Source: Fimenecus sp900545625 (GTDB taxonomy: Bacteria; Bacillota; Clostridia; Oscillospirales; Acutalibacteraceae). Taken from it: DNA of 64,000 nucleotides. The position numbers were made by a program, and so were the translations under genes. The first letter of the stretch is position 1. Each line of letters begins with the position of its first letter. Shown here piece after piece: positions 42,563 through 51,294 of the stretch. The notes under the pieces were generated by a model, which saw nothing but the letters and a program-made list of their open reading frames with translations, did no database searches and had not been told where the DNA came from. The stretch spans positions 1-64,000 of the forward strand of contig OZ007023.1 of assembly GCA_963931525.1 (NCBI GenBank), written 5' to 3'.

Positions 42563-44634
42563 AACTTGTAATTGCAGAAAAACCGAGCGTCGGGGCGGCG
42601 ATTGCCGCCGTTATGGGCGCGAATGAAAAGCGCAGCGGATATTTTGAGGGCGGCGGCTACCTTGTGTCGTGGTGTATCGGGCATTTGATTAGCCTTGCAG
42701 ACGCGGCGACCTACAATGAACAATTCCGTAAATGGAAGTACGACGATCTTCCCATTGTCCCGCAGGAGTGGCAGTTTATTGTTGCCAGCGGCAAGGAGCA
42801 GCAGTTTTCCATTCTCAAAGACCTTATGCACCGCAGCGACGTTACCGAGATTATCAATGCTTGCGACAGCGGGCGCGAGGGGGAACTCATTTTCCGCTTT
42901 GTCTATGAACAGGCGAATTGCAAAAAGCCCTTTTCCCGCCTTTGGATTAGCAGCATGGAAGCAAGTGCAATCCGCGAGGGCTTTTCAAATCTCAAAGACG
43001 GGCGCGGCTATGACAACCTCTATCAATCCGCGCTTTGCAGAGCAAAGGCCGATTGGCTCATTGGCATTAACGCGACCCGCCTTTTCTCTATCCTCTACCA
43101 TAAAACATTGAATGTCGGCAGAGTGCAAACGCCCACCCTTGCTATGCTGGTAAACCGCGACTATGCAATCAGCAGCTTTAAGAAAGAGAAATATCATGTC
43201 GTCCGGCTGGACGTTGGCGGCGTTGCCGCCCTTTCCGAAAGGCAGGACGACGAAGCGGCGGCGCGGCAGATGAAAGCGGCTTGCGAGAAATCGCAGGCCG
43301 TTTGTACTTCCCTTAAAAAAGAGAAAAAGACCGCAGCCCCGCCGAAACTGTTTGACCTCACCGCCTTGCAGCGGGAAGCAAACCGTTTGTATGGGTTTAC
43401 GGCGAAACAGACCCTTGACTATGCGCAAGCCCTTTATGAAAAACGGCTTTTGACCTATCCCCGCACCGACAGCAAATATATCACTTCCGATATGGAGGGC
43501 AGCACAAAGGACCTTATCACCGGCCTTTGCGCTGCTCTCCCCTTTATGCAGGGCGTGAAGCTGCAAGCCGACCTTGCGAGGATTTGCGACAACAGCAAAG
43601 TAACCGACCATCACGCCATTTTGCCGACAGCGGAGTTTGTGAAAACGGGCTTTTCTTCCCTTGCCGAAAGTGAGAAAAAGCTAATGACCCTTGTGTGCGC
43701 AAAACTGCTTTGCGCCGTTGCCGCGCCCTATGAGTATGAAGCGGTTACGGCGGTTTTCACTTGCGGCGGCTATACCTTTACCGCAAAGGGCAGGACGACG
43801 CTTTGCGAGGGTTGGCGCGAGATTGAAAGACTATCCCGCGCCGCGTCCGGGGAACAGGACGAGGACGCAGAGCCGGAAGCGGTTTTACCCCCGCTTGCCG
43901 AGGGGCAGACCTTTGACAATCCGGCAGCGGAGATCTCCGAACGTTACACGCAGCCCCCAAAGGCATTTACCGAAGATACGTTACTTTCGGCTATGGAGAG
44001 TGCGGGAAAGGAGGACACGCCGGAGGACGCGGAGCGCAAAGGGTTAGGCACCACCGCGACGCGGGCGGGTATCATTGAAAAACTCATTAGCGCGGGCTTT
44101 GCCGAGCGCAAGGGCAAAAAGCTAATCCCCACAAAGGACGGGTATAACCTTGTCGCTATTCTGCCCGACAGCCTTACGTCCCCGCAGCTTACGGCAGAAT
44201 GGGAAACGCGCCTTACCGGGATTGCAAAGGGCAGCGACAGCCCCGCCGACTTCATGCGCGGGATTGAGGAAATGACAGCGGGGCTTGTCAAGACCTATTC
44301 CGCGATTTCCGAGGATAAAGCGAAGCTGTTTACCCCGCAGCGGGAAGCAATCGGCACTTGCCCCCGTTGCGGCGCGGCGGTTTACGAGGGCAAGAAAAAC
44401 TTTTACTGCTCCGACAGGGCTTGCAGCTTTGTGATGTGGAAGAATGACCGCTTTTTTGAGCAGCGCAAAAAGGCTTTCACAAAGGCGATTGCCGCCGCCC
44501 TTTTGAAAGACGGAAAGGTAAAAATCAAAGGTATGTACTCGACCAAGACGGGAAAGACCTTTGACGGAGTTGTGCTGCTTGCCGACACAGGCGGCAAGTA
44601 TGTAAACTTCCGCGTCGAGCAGAACCGAAAATGA
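42559..44634 (+). CDS. topB: DNA topoisomerase III (type IA)
   Basis: 691 residues. TOPRIM KLVIAEKPSVGAAI and ACDSGREGELIFR; active-site Tyr in LLTYPRTDSK; C-terminal zinc ribbon TCPRCGAAVY to DRACSFVMW. Homologous to 13779. Overlaps neighbours at both ends. Confidence 0.95.
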   Translation: MKLVIAEKPSVGAAIAAVMGANEKRSGYFEGGGYLVSWCIGHLISLADAATYNEQFRKWKYDDLPIVPQEWQFIVASGKEQQFSILKDLMHRSDVTEIINACDSGREGELIFRFVYEQANCKKPFSRLWISSMEASAIREGFSNLKDGRGYDNLYQSALCRAKADWLIGINATRLFSILYHKTLNVGRVQTPTLAMLVNRDYAISSFKKEKYHVVRLDVGGVAALSERQDDEAAARQMKAACEKSQAVCTSLKKEKKTAAPPKLFDLTALQREANRLYGFTAKQTLDYAQALYEKRLLTYPRTDSKYITSDMEGSTKDLITGLCAALPFMQGVKLQADLARICDNSKVTDHHAILPTAEFVKTGFSSLAESEKKLMTLVCAKLLCAVAAPYEYEAVTAVFTCGGYTFTAKGRTTLCEGWREIERLSRAASGEQDEDAEPEAVLPPLAEGQTFDNPAAEISERYTQPPKAFTEDTLLSAMESAGKEDTPEDAERKGLGTTATRAGIIEKLISAGFAERKGKKLIPTKDGYNLVAILPDSLTSPQLTAEWETRLTGIAKGSDSPADFMRGIEEMTAGLVKTYSAISEDKAKLFTPQREAIGTCPRCGAAVYEGKKNFYCSDRACSFVMWKNDRFFEQRKKAFTKAIAAALLKDGKVKIKGMYSTKTGKTFDGVVLLADTGGKYVNFRVEQNRK

Positions 44635-44999
44635 TAAGGCTTGATGAAAAGCAATACCGCGCCGTAAAGAAAATGACCCGCGCCGCTTGTGCAAACAACG
44701 ATTGCGGGAATTGTCTGCTGCTGGACGACGGGGAAACTTGCGTTTGTGTGCAGAGTATCAGCTATTCGCTGCTATGCCGCTATTTCCGCGAAGCGGTATT
44801 ACCCGCCGACAGGCAGCTTTGCGAACAGATCACCCGCAGCGGGGAAACCGATTTGAAGCGTTGCGCGGTATGCGGCAGCACGTTTGCGGCGGGCAGCAAC
44901 CGGGCGAAATACTGCCCCGATTGCGCGGCAAAGATACGCCGCAGACAGAAAGCCCAAAGCGAGAGAAACAGGCGTTTACGGATAAAAACAACTACATAG
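44631..44999 (+). CDS. Cysteine-rich VLP-domain protein
   Basis: 122 residues. The N-terminal half matches the Cys-rich VLP family (ACANNDCGNCLLLDDGETCVCVQSIS, FREAVLPAD). The C-terminal half is a four-cysteine zinc ribbon (CAVCGSTF, YCPDC) with a basic tail. Nucleic-acid binding is likely from this layout. No counterpart is seen in ICE-1. Confidence 0.82.
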   Translation: MIRLDEKQYRAVKKMTRAACANNDCGNCLLLDDGETCVCVQSISYSLLCRYFREAVLPADRQLCEQITRSGETDLKRCAVCGSTFAAGSNRAKYCPDCAAKIRRRQKAQSERNRRLRIKTTT

Positions 45000-45096
45000 C
45001 AAGCACAGCAAACGAGTACCCGTTTGCGAGAAATGCCCGCGCTTCCCATAGAGAGCGCGGGCATTTTGCTTGTTGGGATAGTCCCAAACCCTTATA
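44996..45096 (-). other. Inverted second copy of the oriT-like sequence, split by a terminator
   Basis: Two blocks match 50534-50601 in reverse orientation: GCAAACGAGTACCCGTTTGC with the adjoining AGCAAGCAC (44996-45028), and CTTGTTGGGATAGTCCCAA with the following CCCTTATA (45068-45096). Between them a terminator hairpin has replaced the eight-base spacer of the other copy. Confidence 0.75.
45031..45067 (+). terminator. Terminator after the Cys-rich VLP gene
   Basis: Perfect 13-base arms (AAATGCCCGCGCT and its complement) with a ten-base loop, ending TTTT. It stops the long transfer operon before the antirestriction gene and sits inside the oriT-like copy. Confidence 0.82.
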
Positions 45097-45124
45097 TGAC
45101 CGAGAAAGGACGTGATGAAAGAAT

Positions 45125-48100
45125 ATGCCGTATTCCTCATACGACCATGACAAATTAGAAGCCGCCGAAACCATGCGGATAGAACGCCGGATATATTTTG
45201 AAGCAAAGGACAGGGAGATTGCCCCTTATGCTTCCTTGCCGATTGCGCAGCTACTTTCCATGCGCAGCGAAAGCGCGGCGGCAGAACAGGCGATTTTTGA
45301 CGACCTTAAAGAACGCGCCGCCGCATGGGAAGAACAGGCGGGAAGAACGCTTTTGCTGGATAAAACACTTGAATATGTGAGAACGCCGCACGTCCAGCAC
45401 ACCGCTAACGAGTGGCAGACCACCGAGCATAACCGCCATATTCGCAGCAACCGGGTATATCAGATGAATTACCACATTTACGAAAACACCCGTTACGACA
45501 GGGAGAAGCAGCAAAGCGTCCCTTACTCCTATTCTCTCACATGGGGCGTTTATACCAACAGCCCGAACAGGAACGGGCAAGCGAAGATTGCCGGACAAGA
45601 TAGAAAGGTTTTCACCGACAAGGCAGCTATGGAAAAGTATCTGAATGGGCGTATCAAAGCGTATGACCGCTTGTTTACGGAAATCTCCCCGCCTATCCCG
45701 CAGGAGTACGCCGACTATTTCAAAGTAAACGGTATGCTCATGCCGGACTACACCATAGAGGGCGAAGAACCCCCGCAGCAGCAACAGGCGGCAGCTATCC
45801 CCGAAAATACCGGGCAGGAAAAGGAGCGTGAACACATGAGCGAACAGTTTTCTATTATGATAGGCAACCGCAGCCGCTTTGACGCGGGCGACCCCGGCGG
45901 CTATTGGTTGGATATGCCCGCCACAAAGGAGCAGTTGCACGAAGCTATGCGGAACGTCGGCATTACCGCCGACAACCCGCAGGATTTTTCCATTCGCGGC
46001 TATTCCGACGACCCGGAGAAACATATTGCCTTGCCTTATGAAATGGTATGCGCCGCCGACGTGGACGAACTCAATTTTCTTGCGGCGCGGCTCGAACAGC
46101 TTGACCCCGCCGAGGTTGGCAAGCTGAACGCAGCTTTGCAGCAGAAAAACGGGCTTGCAAATATTGGACAGGTAATTGACTTCACCTACAACGTGGATTT
46201 TTACGTCCATATCCCCGAAGTACATAACTACCACGATTTGGGCGACTATTACTTAAATCAATCCGGCATGGTACAAATGCCCGAAGAATGGAAAGGCGGC
46301 ATTGACCTTTCTACTTTTGGCAGGAACGCTGCCGCGCAGGAAAAAGGCGCGTTTACCGAGTACGGCTATATCGTGGAAAGCGGCGACGAGTGGGAACGGC
46401 AGTTTGAGGGGCGCGAAGTGCCGGAAGAATACCGCATTATGAGTTACCCGCAGCCGGAGCGCGGCGAACAGGACAAAGCCTATATGGACGCAGCCGAAAC
46501 GCAGCAAGCAGACGCACAGGCCGCAGAGCCGCAGCAGCCCCGCCCCGTCGTCCCCATTATCCTTACTTCCGAAAAGCCCGCCGAAAAGGTAAAGGAGATC
46601 ACCGCGCGTTTGGAACAGGGCGTACAGGCGATTTTTGACAGCGACCGCTACAAAGAGTTTCTAACCGCTATGTCAAAGTTCCATGATTATAGTTTGAATA
46701 ACACTATCCTAATTGCTATGCAGGGCGGCAATTTGGTAATGGGCTTCCGTCAATGGGAAAAGGAGTTTGACCGCCATGTAAAGAAAGGCGAGAAAGGCAT
46801 TAAAATCTTTGCCCCCGCGCCCTACAAGGTGAAAAAGCTGGTTGATAAAATCGACCCCGAAACGAGAAAGCCCATGCTTGACCGCGAGGGAAAAGTGGTA
46901 AAGGAAGAAAAGGAAATCACCGTCCCCGCCTTTAAGGTTATAACCGTCTTTGATATTTCGCAGACCGAGGGCAAGGAGTTTCCCGACCTTTCCGTTAAAC
47001 CGCTGCTTGCCGATGTGGAGCAGTACGAGGATTTTTTCGCCGCCCTTGAAAAAGCGTCCCCCGTCCCGATTGCATTTGAGCAGATCACAAACGGCGCAAA
47101 TGGGTATTTCAGTTTGACCGACAAGCGTATTGCAATCAAAGAGGGCGTGAGTGAATTACAGGCGGTAAAGACCGCCATTCACGAAATCGCCCATGCGAAG
47201 CTGCACGACGTAGACTTAAACGCCCCGCCGGAGCAGCAAAACCGCGTTGACCGCCATACCTGCGAGGTAGAAGCGGAAAGCGTCGCTTATACGGTTTGCC
47301 AGCATTTCGGCCTTGATACTTCCGATTACTCTTTCGGCTATGTGGCTGGTTGGAGCAGCGGCAAGGAAATGACCGAGTTAAAAGCGTCCCTTGAAACAAT
47401 ACAGACCACCGCAAAGGAACTCATTACCGAGATTGAGGGGCATTTTACCGAGTTGCAGCAGCAGCGGCAAGCCGAGCAGGAGCAGGGCGATACCTTTTCC
47501 ATTTATCAGTTAAAGCGCGGGGACGAAACAAGGGACTTGCGCTTTGAGCCTTATGACCGTCTGCAAGCGGCTGGACTTACCATTGACCGGGTAAATTATG
47601 AACTCGTCTATACTGCACCGCTTACAAAGGATATGACGCTGGGCGACATTTGGGAAAGGTTTAATATCGACCACCCCGCCGACTTTAAGGGGCATAGCCT
47701 TTCCGTTTCCGACATTGTTGTGCTTCATCAGAACGACGAGGACACCGCCCACTATGTAGACAGTATCGGTTTTCAGCAAGTGCCGGAGTTTTTGCAGGAG
47801 CAGCAGACCCCCGTATTTGACAAGCTGCCGCCCGAACAGCAGCAAGCCTTGTCCGACACCGTACAAGACACTTTGCAAATGCTGGTTGACGCAGACAAGC
47901 GGATTTATGGCGACGTTACGGGCAAGACCCTTGAAGCAATCGCGGCGCAAGGATATTCCTACAAGGACGGGCAGCTTGAAAAGCAGCAGCCGGAAGCGAC
48001 CCCCGACAGCCTTTTGACGGGTGAAACCGTTAGAACGCCGAGGGGCAATTTTCATATTACCGATATGAGCCGTGAACAGATCGAAGCGGCGGGCTTTGGT

Positions 48101-48475
48101 TTTCATCATGCGTCGGAGGACGGGAAGTATCTCATTATGGGAAATGGCACACAGGCTTATGCCATAGCCGCCGAGCAGCCGCAGCGGGATAATCCCTTAA
48201 AGCACGTCGAGGACACCATAGAGCAGAACGACAACAATTTTGACGGGCTTATCAATAATACGCCGCAAACGCCCACCGTCGCGGATTTTGAGCAGCGGGC
48301 AAAGGCGGGGGAAGCGATTTCCGTTACCGACCTTGCAAAAGCGGTAAAAGCCGAGAAACGGGAACAGCCGCAGAAAAAACCGTCCATTTTGAAGAAGCTG
48401 GACGAATACAAGAAACAGGCGGCGCAGCAGCCGAAAGATAAACAGAAAGAGCATAAAAAGGATTTGGAGGTTTGA
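45125..48475 (+). CDS. LtrC-like fusion: ArdA, ArdC ssDNA-binding, zincin, YodL and DUF4316
   Basis: 1116 residues. In order: an unrecognised N-terminal ~235 residues; an ArdA-like part (MSEQFSIMIGNRS, DELNFLAARLEQLD, VIDFTYNVDFYVHIPEV); an ArdC N-terminal domain from ~residue 490 (FHDYSLNNTILIAMQ, KKGEKGIKIFAPAPYKV); a zincin with HEIAHAKLH; a YodL-like domain (SIYQLKRGDETRDLRFEPY); and a DUF4316-like end (NNFDGLINNTPQ). It should counter type I restriction and protect incoming ssDNA. In ICE-1 these parts are separate genes. An internal ribosome-binding site and ATG at 45836 may yield a shorter product. Confidence 0.85.
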   Translation: MPYSSYDHDKLEAAETMRIERRIYFEAKDREIAPYASLPIAQLLSMRSESAAAEQAIFDDLKERAAAWEEQAGRTLLLDKTLEYVRTPHVQHTANEWQTTEHNRHIRSNRVYQMNYHIYENTRYDREKQQSVPYSYSLTWGVYTNSPNRNGQAKIAGQDRKVFTDKAAMEKYLNGRIKAYDRLFTEISPPIPQEYADYFKVNGMLMPDYTIEGEEPPQQQQAAAIPENTGQEKEREHMSEQFSIMIGNRSRFDAGDPGGYWLDMPATKEQLHEAMRNVGITADNPQDFSIRGYSDDPEKHIALPYEMVCAADVDELNFLAARLEQLDPAEVGKLNAALQQKNGLANIGQVIDFTYNVDFYVHIPEVHNYHDLGDYYLNQSGMVQMPEEWKGGIDLSTFGRNAAAQEKGAFTEYGYIVESGDEWERQFEGREVPEEYRIMSYPQPERGEQDKAYMDAAETQQADAQAAEPQQPRPVVPIILTSEKPAEKVKEITARLEQGVQAIFDSDRYKEFLTAMSKFHDYSLNNTILIAMQGGNLVMGFRQWEKEFDRHVKKGEKGIKIFAPAPYKVKKLVDKIDPETRKPMLDREGKVVKEEKEITVPAFKVITVFDISQTEGKEFPDLSVKPLLADVEQYEDFFAALEKASPVPIAFEQITNGANGYFSLTDKRIAIKEGVSELQAVKTAIHEIAHAKLHDVDLNAPPEQQNRVDRHTCEVEAESVAYTVCQHFGLDTSDYSFGYVAGWSSGKEMTELKASLETIQTTAKELITEIEGHFTELQQQRQAEQEQGDTFSIYQLKRGDETRDLRFEPYDRLQAAGLTIDRVNYELVYTAPLTKDMTLGDIWERFNIDHPADFKGHSLSVSDIVVLHQNDEDTAHYVDSIGFQQVPEFLQEQQTPVFDKLPPEQQQALSDTVQDTLQMLVDADKRIYGDVTGKTLEAIAAQGYSYKDGQLEKQQPEATPDSLLTGETVRTPRGNFHITDMSREQIEAAGFGFHHASEDGKYLIMGNGTQAYAIAAEQPQRDNPLKHVEDTIEQNDNNFDGLINNTPQTPTVADFEQRAKAGEAISVTDLAKAVKAEKREQPQKKPSILKKLDEYKKQAAQQPKDKQKEHKKDLEV
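45821..45838 (+). promoter_or_regulatory. Possible internal translation start for the ArdA part
   Basis: AAGGAG at 45821-45826, nine bases before an in-frame ATG at 45836 that begins MSEQFSIMIGNRS, exactly where the ArdA-like domain starts. Re-initiation here is inference. Confidence 0.5.
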
Positions 48476-48479
48476 TAGC

Positions 48480-48689
48480 ATGAATACCCGCTTTACCATT
48501 GAGGAAGAAAACATTGTTGCGATCTACGCCGAGGACAGCCGGGAAACAACGCTTGAAAATATCCTTGCCGCCATGCCCTACATGGACGAGGATATGCGCC
48601 AGCTTGCCGCCGCAGCGGTGAACAAGCTGCAAGCCATGACGGACAGCGAGTTTTCCGAAAGGGAGTTTATCTTGACCGACGAGGAATAG
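48480..48689 (+). CDS. TTRAP-family putative transposon-transfer assisting protein
   Basis: 69 residues (RFTIEEENIVAIYAED, LQAMTDSEFSE), same family as 10446. It follows the fusion gene by four bases and is the last gene of the plus-strand operon. Confidence 0.78.
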   Translation: MNTRFTIEEENIVAIYAEDSRETTLENILAAMPYMDEDMRQLAAAAVNKLQAMTDSEFSEREFILTDEE

Positions 48690-48697
48690 CCCATAGA

Positions 48698-48748
48698 GAA
48701 CAGGGGCGCGGTTGCCGATTTCCGGCACCGCGCCCCTGTTCTTTTTTT
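48698..48748 (+). terminator. Terminator ending the ICE-2 plus-strand operon
   Basis: Perfect 15-base arms (GAACAGGGGCGCGGT and its complement) followed by seven T. Convergent relaxase transcription arrives from the other side. Apart from the 26-bp repeat, 48750-48890 has no gene I can support. Confidence 0.92.
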
Positions 48749-48753
48749 GTCCT

Positions 48754-48779
48754 TGCGTGGACAATTAGAAAGCCGTTTT
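48754..48779 (+). repeat. 26-bp inverted repeat, right copy
   Basis: Exact reverse complement of 30472-30497, starting TGCGTGGACA and ending AGCCGTTTT. It lies just beyond the operon terminator, 18.3 kb from its partner. Confidence 0.9.
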
Positions 48780-48890
48780 TGCGGGTTTGAATATACTTTA
48801 TCGTCTATGTCGTTTTCATGCGCTGGAAGCCGCAGAAACACAGGCGTTTTCAGCCCTTAACATTCCACTTGCCACCCCATGTTTTGCGCC

Positions 48891-50225
48891 TTATCGCTCC
48901 TGCTCCCGCGCCCTGCTTTGGGACGGGTAAAGAATACTATCGACGTTCTTTTTGACAACGCCGTATTCCTGCATTTGCTTCTTGGCTTGCCGATAATCTT
49001 CATACAATTTGGTTTTCCTGTCGTTTAAGCTTCTATACTCCTTGCGCAGCGCGGCGAGATCGGGCAGCTTCTTTATCTGCATTTCCTTTAATGCCCTTGC
49101 CGCAGCTTCAAACAGGATAATTTCGCTTTCATGTCCCCGCAGATACTTTTCCTTGTCCGGCGATTTTCGGTATTCATCGTAAATCGGTTTTAACTGTCGG
49201 TATGTGGTGGTGTGCTTGATAAGCAGCGACAAATCAGACATACGCTGTTCCACTTCCTTAACCGCCTTTGCCGCCGCGTCATGGGCGGTCATAATATCCG
49301 CGATTTTGCTTTCAAGTTCGCTGTAATACTCAATCTTATTTTCGGTTAGGAAGTTCATGCTTTTAGCAGCCTGTTTCAGATTATGGATTTTCGCCCACCG
49401 TTCATAGCCCGCCGACTGTTGGGCTTTGATACTGTTTTCAAGATCAACGACAAGCCGGATTTTTTTATCTTCCCGCAGCGTTTTTGTTTTGGCAACATAC
49501 ACGCCCTTGATACGCTCCTTTATCGCTTCTTCCGTATAGGCCGCGCCGAGCGTCTTTGTGCGGGTAAACCGTTCCTGTCCGGCGGCGCGGAAAGAAATGT
49601 ATTTGCCCTGTTTGATTTCATATCCCATTTCCTGCAAGCGGCGCAGCAGTTCGTCAAAATCTTTCACTCGGGGAATGAGGTTATCTATCGCCGTTTTCAG
49701 CTTGGCTTTATAGCTTGTACCTTGCTTTTCGGCGGTATATTCCGCATAGCTTTTCCCTCTGTCCTGTCCCGGCACGACGACGGATAGCCCATGCTCTTTA
49801 CATATCCTGTCGCTGGTGCGCCGGATATGGTAATAGCTTTGTTTGTTGGAATGGTACTTTTTGTAGTCAACGAAGCTGACCGAGTTAAAAATCAAGTGAT
49901 TATGCAGATGGTCTTTATCGACGTGAGTTGTCAAAACAAACTCATACTTGCCGCCTAATACCGCCCCGGCAAGTTCCATGCCGATTTTGTGCGCTTCTTC
50001 CGGTGTGGTTTCTCCCACCGCAAAGGATTGTATCAAGTGCCGCCCTAAATGTGTGCCGCGATCTCCGGCAGCTTCCCGCGTCCATGCAAACTCAATATCG
50101 GCGGTTTCCAGCCCGCAGCCGAAAGAGGACGCAAGCAGCTTCCCGTCTGTCTTTTCGGGATTTAAGATATAGTCTATCGCAGCCTTTAAGGTTGATTTAA
50201 TAGGGTGCGTCTTTGTAACCGCCAT
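48891..50225 (-). CDS. Relaxase (MOBP-type mobilisation nuclease)
   Basis: 444 residues. The N-terminal nuclease domain has the three-histidine motif in THVDKDHLHNHLIFNSV and a candidate nicking tyrosine near the N terminus (AIDYILN). The rest is helical and basic. It nicks oriT and leads the strand into the recipient. It is transcribed opposite to the transfer genes and overlaps mobC by 40 bases. Confidence 0.92.
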   Translation of the reverse strand: MAVTKTHPIKSTLKAAIDYILNPEKTDGKLLASSFGCGLETADIEFAWTREAAGDRGTHLGRHLIQSFAVGETTPEEAHKIGMELAGAVLGGKYEFVLTTHVDKDHLHNHLIFNSVSFVDYKKYHSNKQSYYHIRRTSDRICKEHGLSVVVPGQDRGKSYAEYTAEKQGTSYKAKLKTAIDNLIPRVKDFDELLRRLQEMGYEIKQGKYISFRAAGQERFTRTKTLGAAYTEEAIKERIKGVYVAKTKTLREDKKIRLVVDLENSIKAQQSAGYERWAKIHNLKQAAKSMNFLTENKIEYYSELESKIADIMTAHDAAAKAVKEVEQRMSDLSLLIKHTTTYRQLKPIYDEYRKSPDKEKYLRGHESEIILFEAAARALKEMQIKKLPDLAALRKEYRSLNDRKTKLYEDYRQAKKQMQEYGVVKKNVDSILYPSQSRAREQER

Positions 50226-50515
50226 ATCTCGTCCACCGCCTTTTTAATGTCCTCTATATCCTGCCTGTAAACCGTCCCCGTCGCATTGGCGCGTTTTGCA
50301 ATTTGGTTGATGTTCCGGCTCACCGCTTGCAGTTCCCGGATATATGCTTTTGTGTCGCTTCGGTCAACGACAAGAATATACCCGTCTATCGCCATTTTAC
50401 GGAAGTATGCCCCATACTGCTTTATGGGAAGCTGCTTCATCTTCTCGTCGATCAGCCGCTTTTCTTCTTCCGTAACGTAAAACTTCATCTGTATATTTCT
50501 CTTTCGGTTTTCCAT
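50186..50515 (-). CDS. mobC: MobC-type relaxosome protein
   Basis: 109 residues. The N-terminal ribbon-helix-helix (IQMKFYVTEEEKRLIDEKM) and the C-terminal helix (REYQ-like LQAVSRNINQIAKRANATG) are typical of MobC accessory proteins that help the relaxase open oriT. Located directly downstream of the oriT-like sequence. Confidence 0.88.
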   Translation of the reverse strand: MENRKRNIQMKFYVTEEEKRLIDEKMKQLPIKQYGAYFRKMAIDGYILVVDRSDTKAYIRELQAVSRNINQIAKRANATGTVYRQDIEDIKKAVDEIWRLQRRTLLNQP

Positions 50516-50533
50516 TTCCGCACCGCCTTTCGG

Positions 50534-50601
50534 TATAAGGGTTTGGGATTATCCCAACAAGCATTTTCCGCAAACGGGTACTCGTTTGCTGTGCTTGCTA
50601 T
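50534..50601 (+). other. Candidate oriT of ICE-2
   Basis: Upstream of mobC. It contains the near-palindrome TTGGGATTATCCCAA and the inverted repeat GCAAACG-GGTACT-CGTTTGC, immediately followed by TGTGCTTGCTA, a plausible nic region. The arrangement of inverted repeat beside nic is that of known oriTs. Nicking is not shown. Confidence 0.72.
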
Positions 50602-50666
50602 CTACTCCATACCCCCACCGAAAGGCGGTATTTGTTGCGCGTTCCTTTGATTTTGGACGCAAAAAA

Positions 50667-50694
50667 AGATTGCAGCCGCCATGCGCTGCAATCT
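50667..50694 (-). terminator. Terminator of the XRE gene
   Basis: Perfect ten-base arms (AGATTGCAGC and its complement) followed on the minus strand by seven T. Confidence 0.88.
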
Positions 50695-50716
50695 CCCGAT
50701 TTCTCATATTGTGAGG

Positions 50717-51073
50717 TTAATCCTCTGCTTTTTCGACTTCCGTTATCTCCCTTGCTGTTGCGGTTACAATCCGTATGCCTTTATCGCTCATACCGTCCAG
50801 CAGCGCGTCAAGCTGCCGCCGCCCGGTGGATTTCTCCGCATTGCTGTTCGGGAAGAAAAATTGATCTACCGAAATATGATACCGGGTTACAAGGTCATAG
50901 AATACCTGTAAACTCGGCTGTTGTCCCTTGTTCTCGATATTCGCAAGGTAGCGCGGGGAAATATATAACTCGTCGCTTACCTTTTTGCGGCTCTCGCCGT
51001 ATTCATTTCTCGCGGCTTTTATAGCTGCCCCGAAAGCCTTAAAGTCGTACAATGGTACGGGTCTTTTTGCCAT
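50717..51073 (-). CDS. XRE-family helix-turn-helix regulator
   Basis: 118 residues from ATG 51073; ATG 51079 sits too near the AGGG site. HTH at AIKAARNEYGESRKKVSDELYISPRYLANIENKG. The C-terminal part (DALLDGMSDKGIRIVTATAREI) is typical of ICE regulators. It is divergent from the Cfr-like gene and shares the 150-base spacer with its promoter. Confidence 0.86.
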   Translation of the reverse strand: MAKRPVPLYDFKAFGAAIKAARNEYGESRKKVSDELYISPRYLANIENKGQQPSLQVFYDLVTRYHISVDQFFFPNSNAEKSTGRRQLDALLDGMSDKGIRIVTATAREITEVEKAED

Positions 51074-51166
51074 TTTCATTCACCCTGTTACATTTTACAG
51101 TTCACCTTTCTTTTTGGATATGTCCACACAATTCATATCATTAGGTTAAATACTTCCTGTTGTGTA

Positions 51167-51195
51167 TTGACAGTAGACTGATTTTCTGATAAAAT
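51167..51195 (+). promoter_or_regulatory. Sigma-70 promoter of the attenuated Cfr-like operon
   Basis: TTGACA at 51167-51172, a 17-base spacer, and TAAAAT at 51190-51195, a near-consensus vegetative promoter. It is followed 15 bases later by GGAGG of a leader peptide. XRE control is possible, since the regulator gene is divergent. Confidence 0.8.
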
Positions 51196-51223
51196 AAAAT
51201 TTATGTAAAAGGAGGCGGCGTTT

Positions 51224-51250
51224 ATGTTGCATAGCATGCGTATTAGATAA
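51224..51250 (+). CDS. Leader peptide of the Cfr-like operon (8 residues)
   Basis: ATG with GGAGG eight bases upstream, encoding MLHSMRIR then TAA. Its coding bases (51230-51252) can pair with 51298-51318, enclosing a terminator hairpin, so ribosome stalling on the peptide would alter folding. This is the plan of translation attenuators before ribosome-protection and rRNA-methylase genes. Confidence 0.7.
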   Translation: MLHSMRIR

Positions 51251-51270
51251 GCATTGAAAAAAAGGATTTT

Positions 51271-51294
51271 CCCATTTTCAACATGGGCTTTTTT
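51271..51294 (+). terminator. First attenuator hairpin in the leader
   Basis: Arms CCCAT and ATGGG with a seven-base loop, followed by CTTTTTT. It lies inside the larger pairing of the leader-peptide region. Confidence 0.65.

Noticed and set aside
51224..51250. Leader peptide as a chance short frame
   Set aside because: Rejected as chance because of its strong ribosome-binding site, its promoter and the complementarity of its codons to downstream sequence; kept as a leader.
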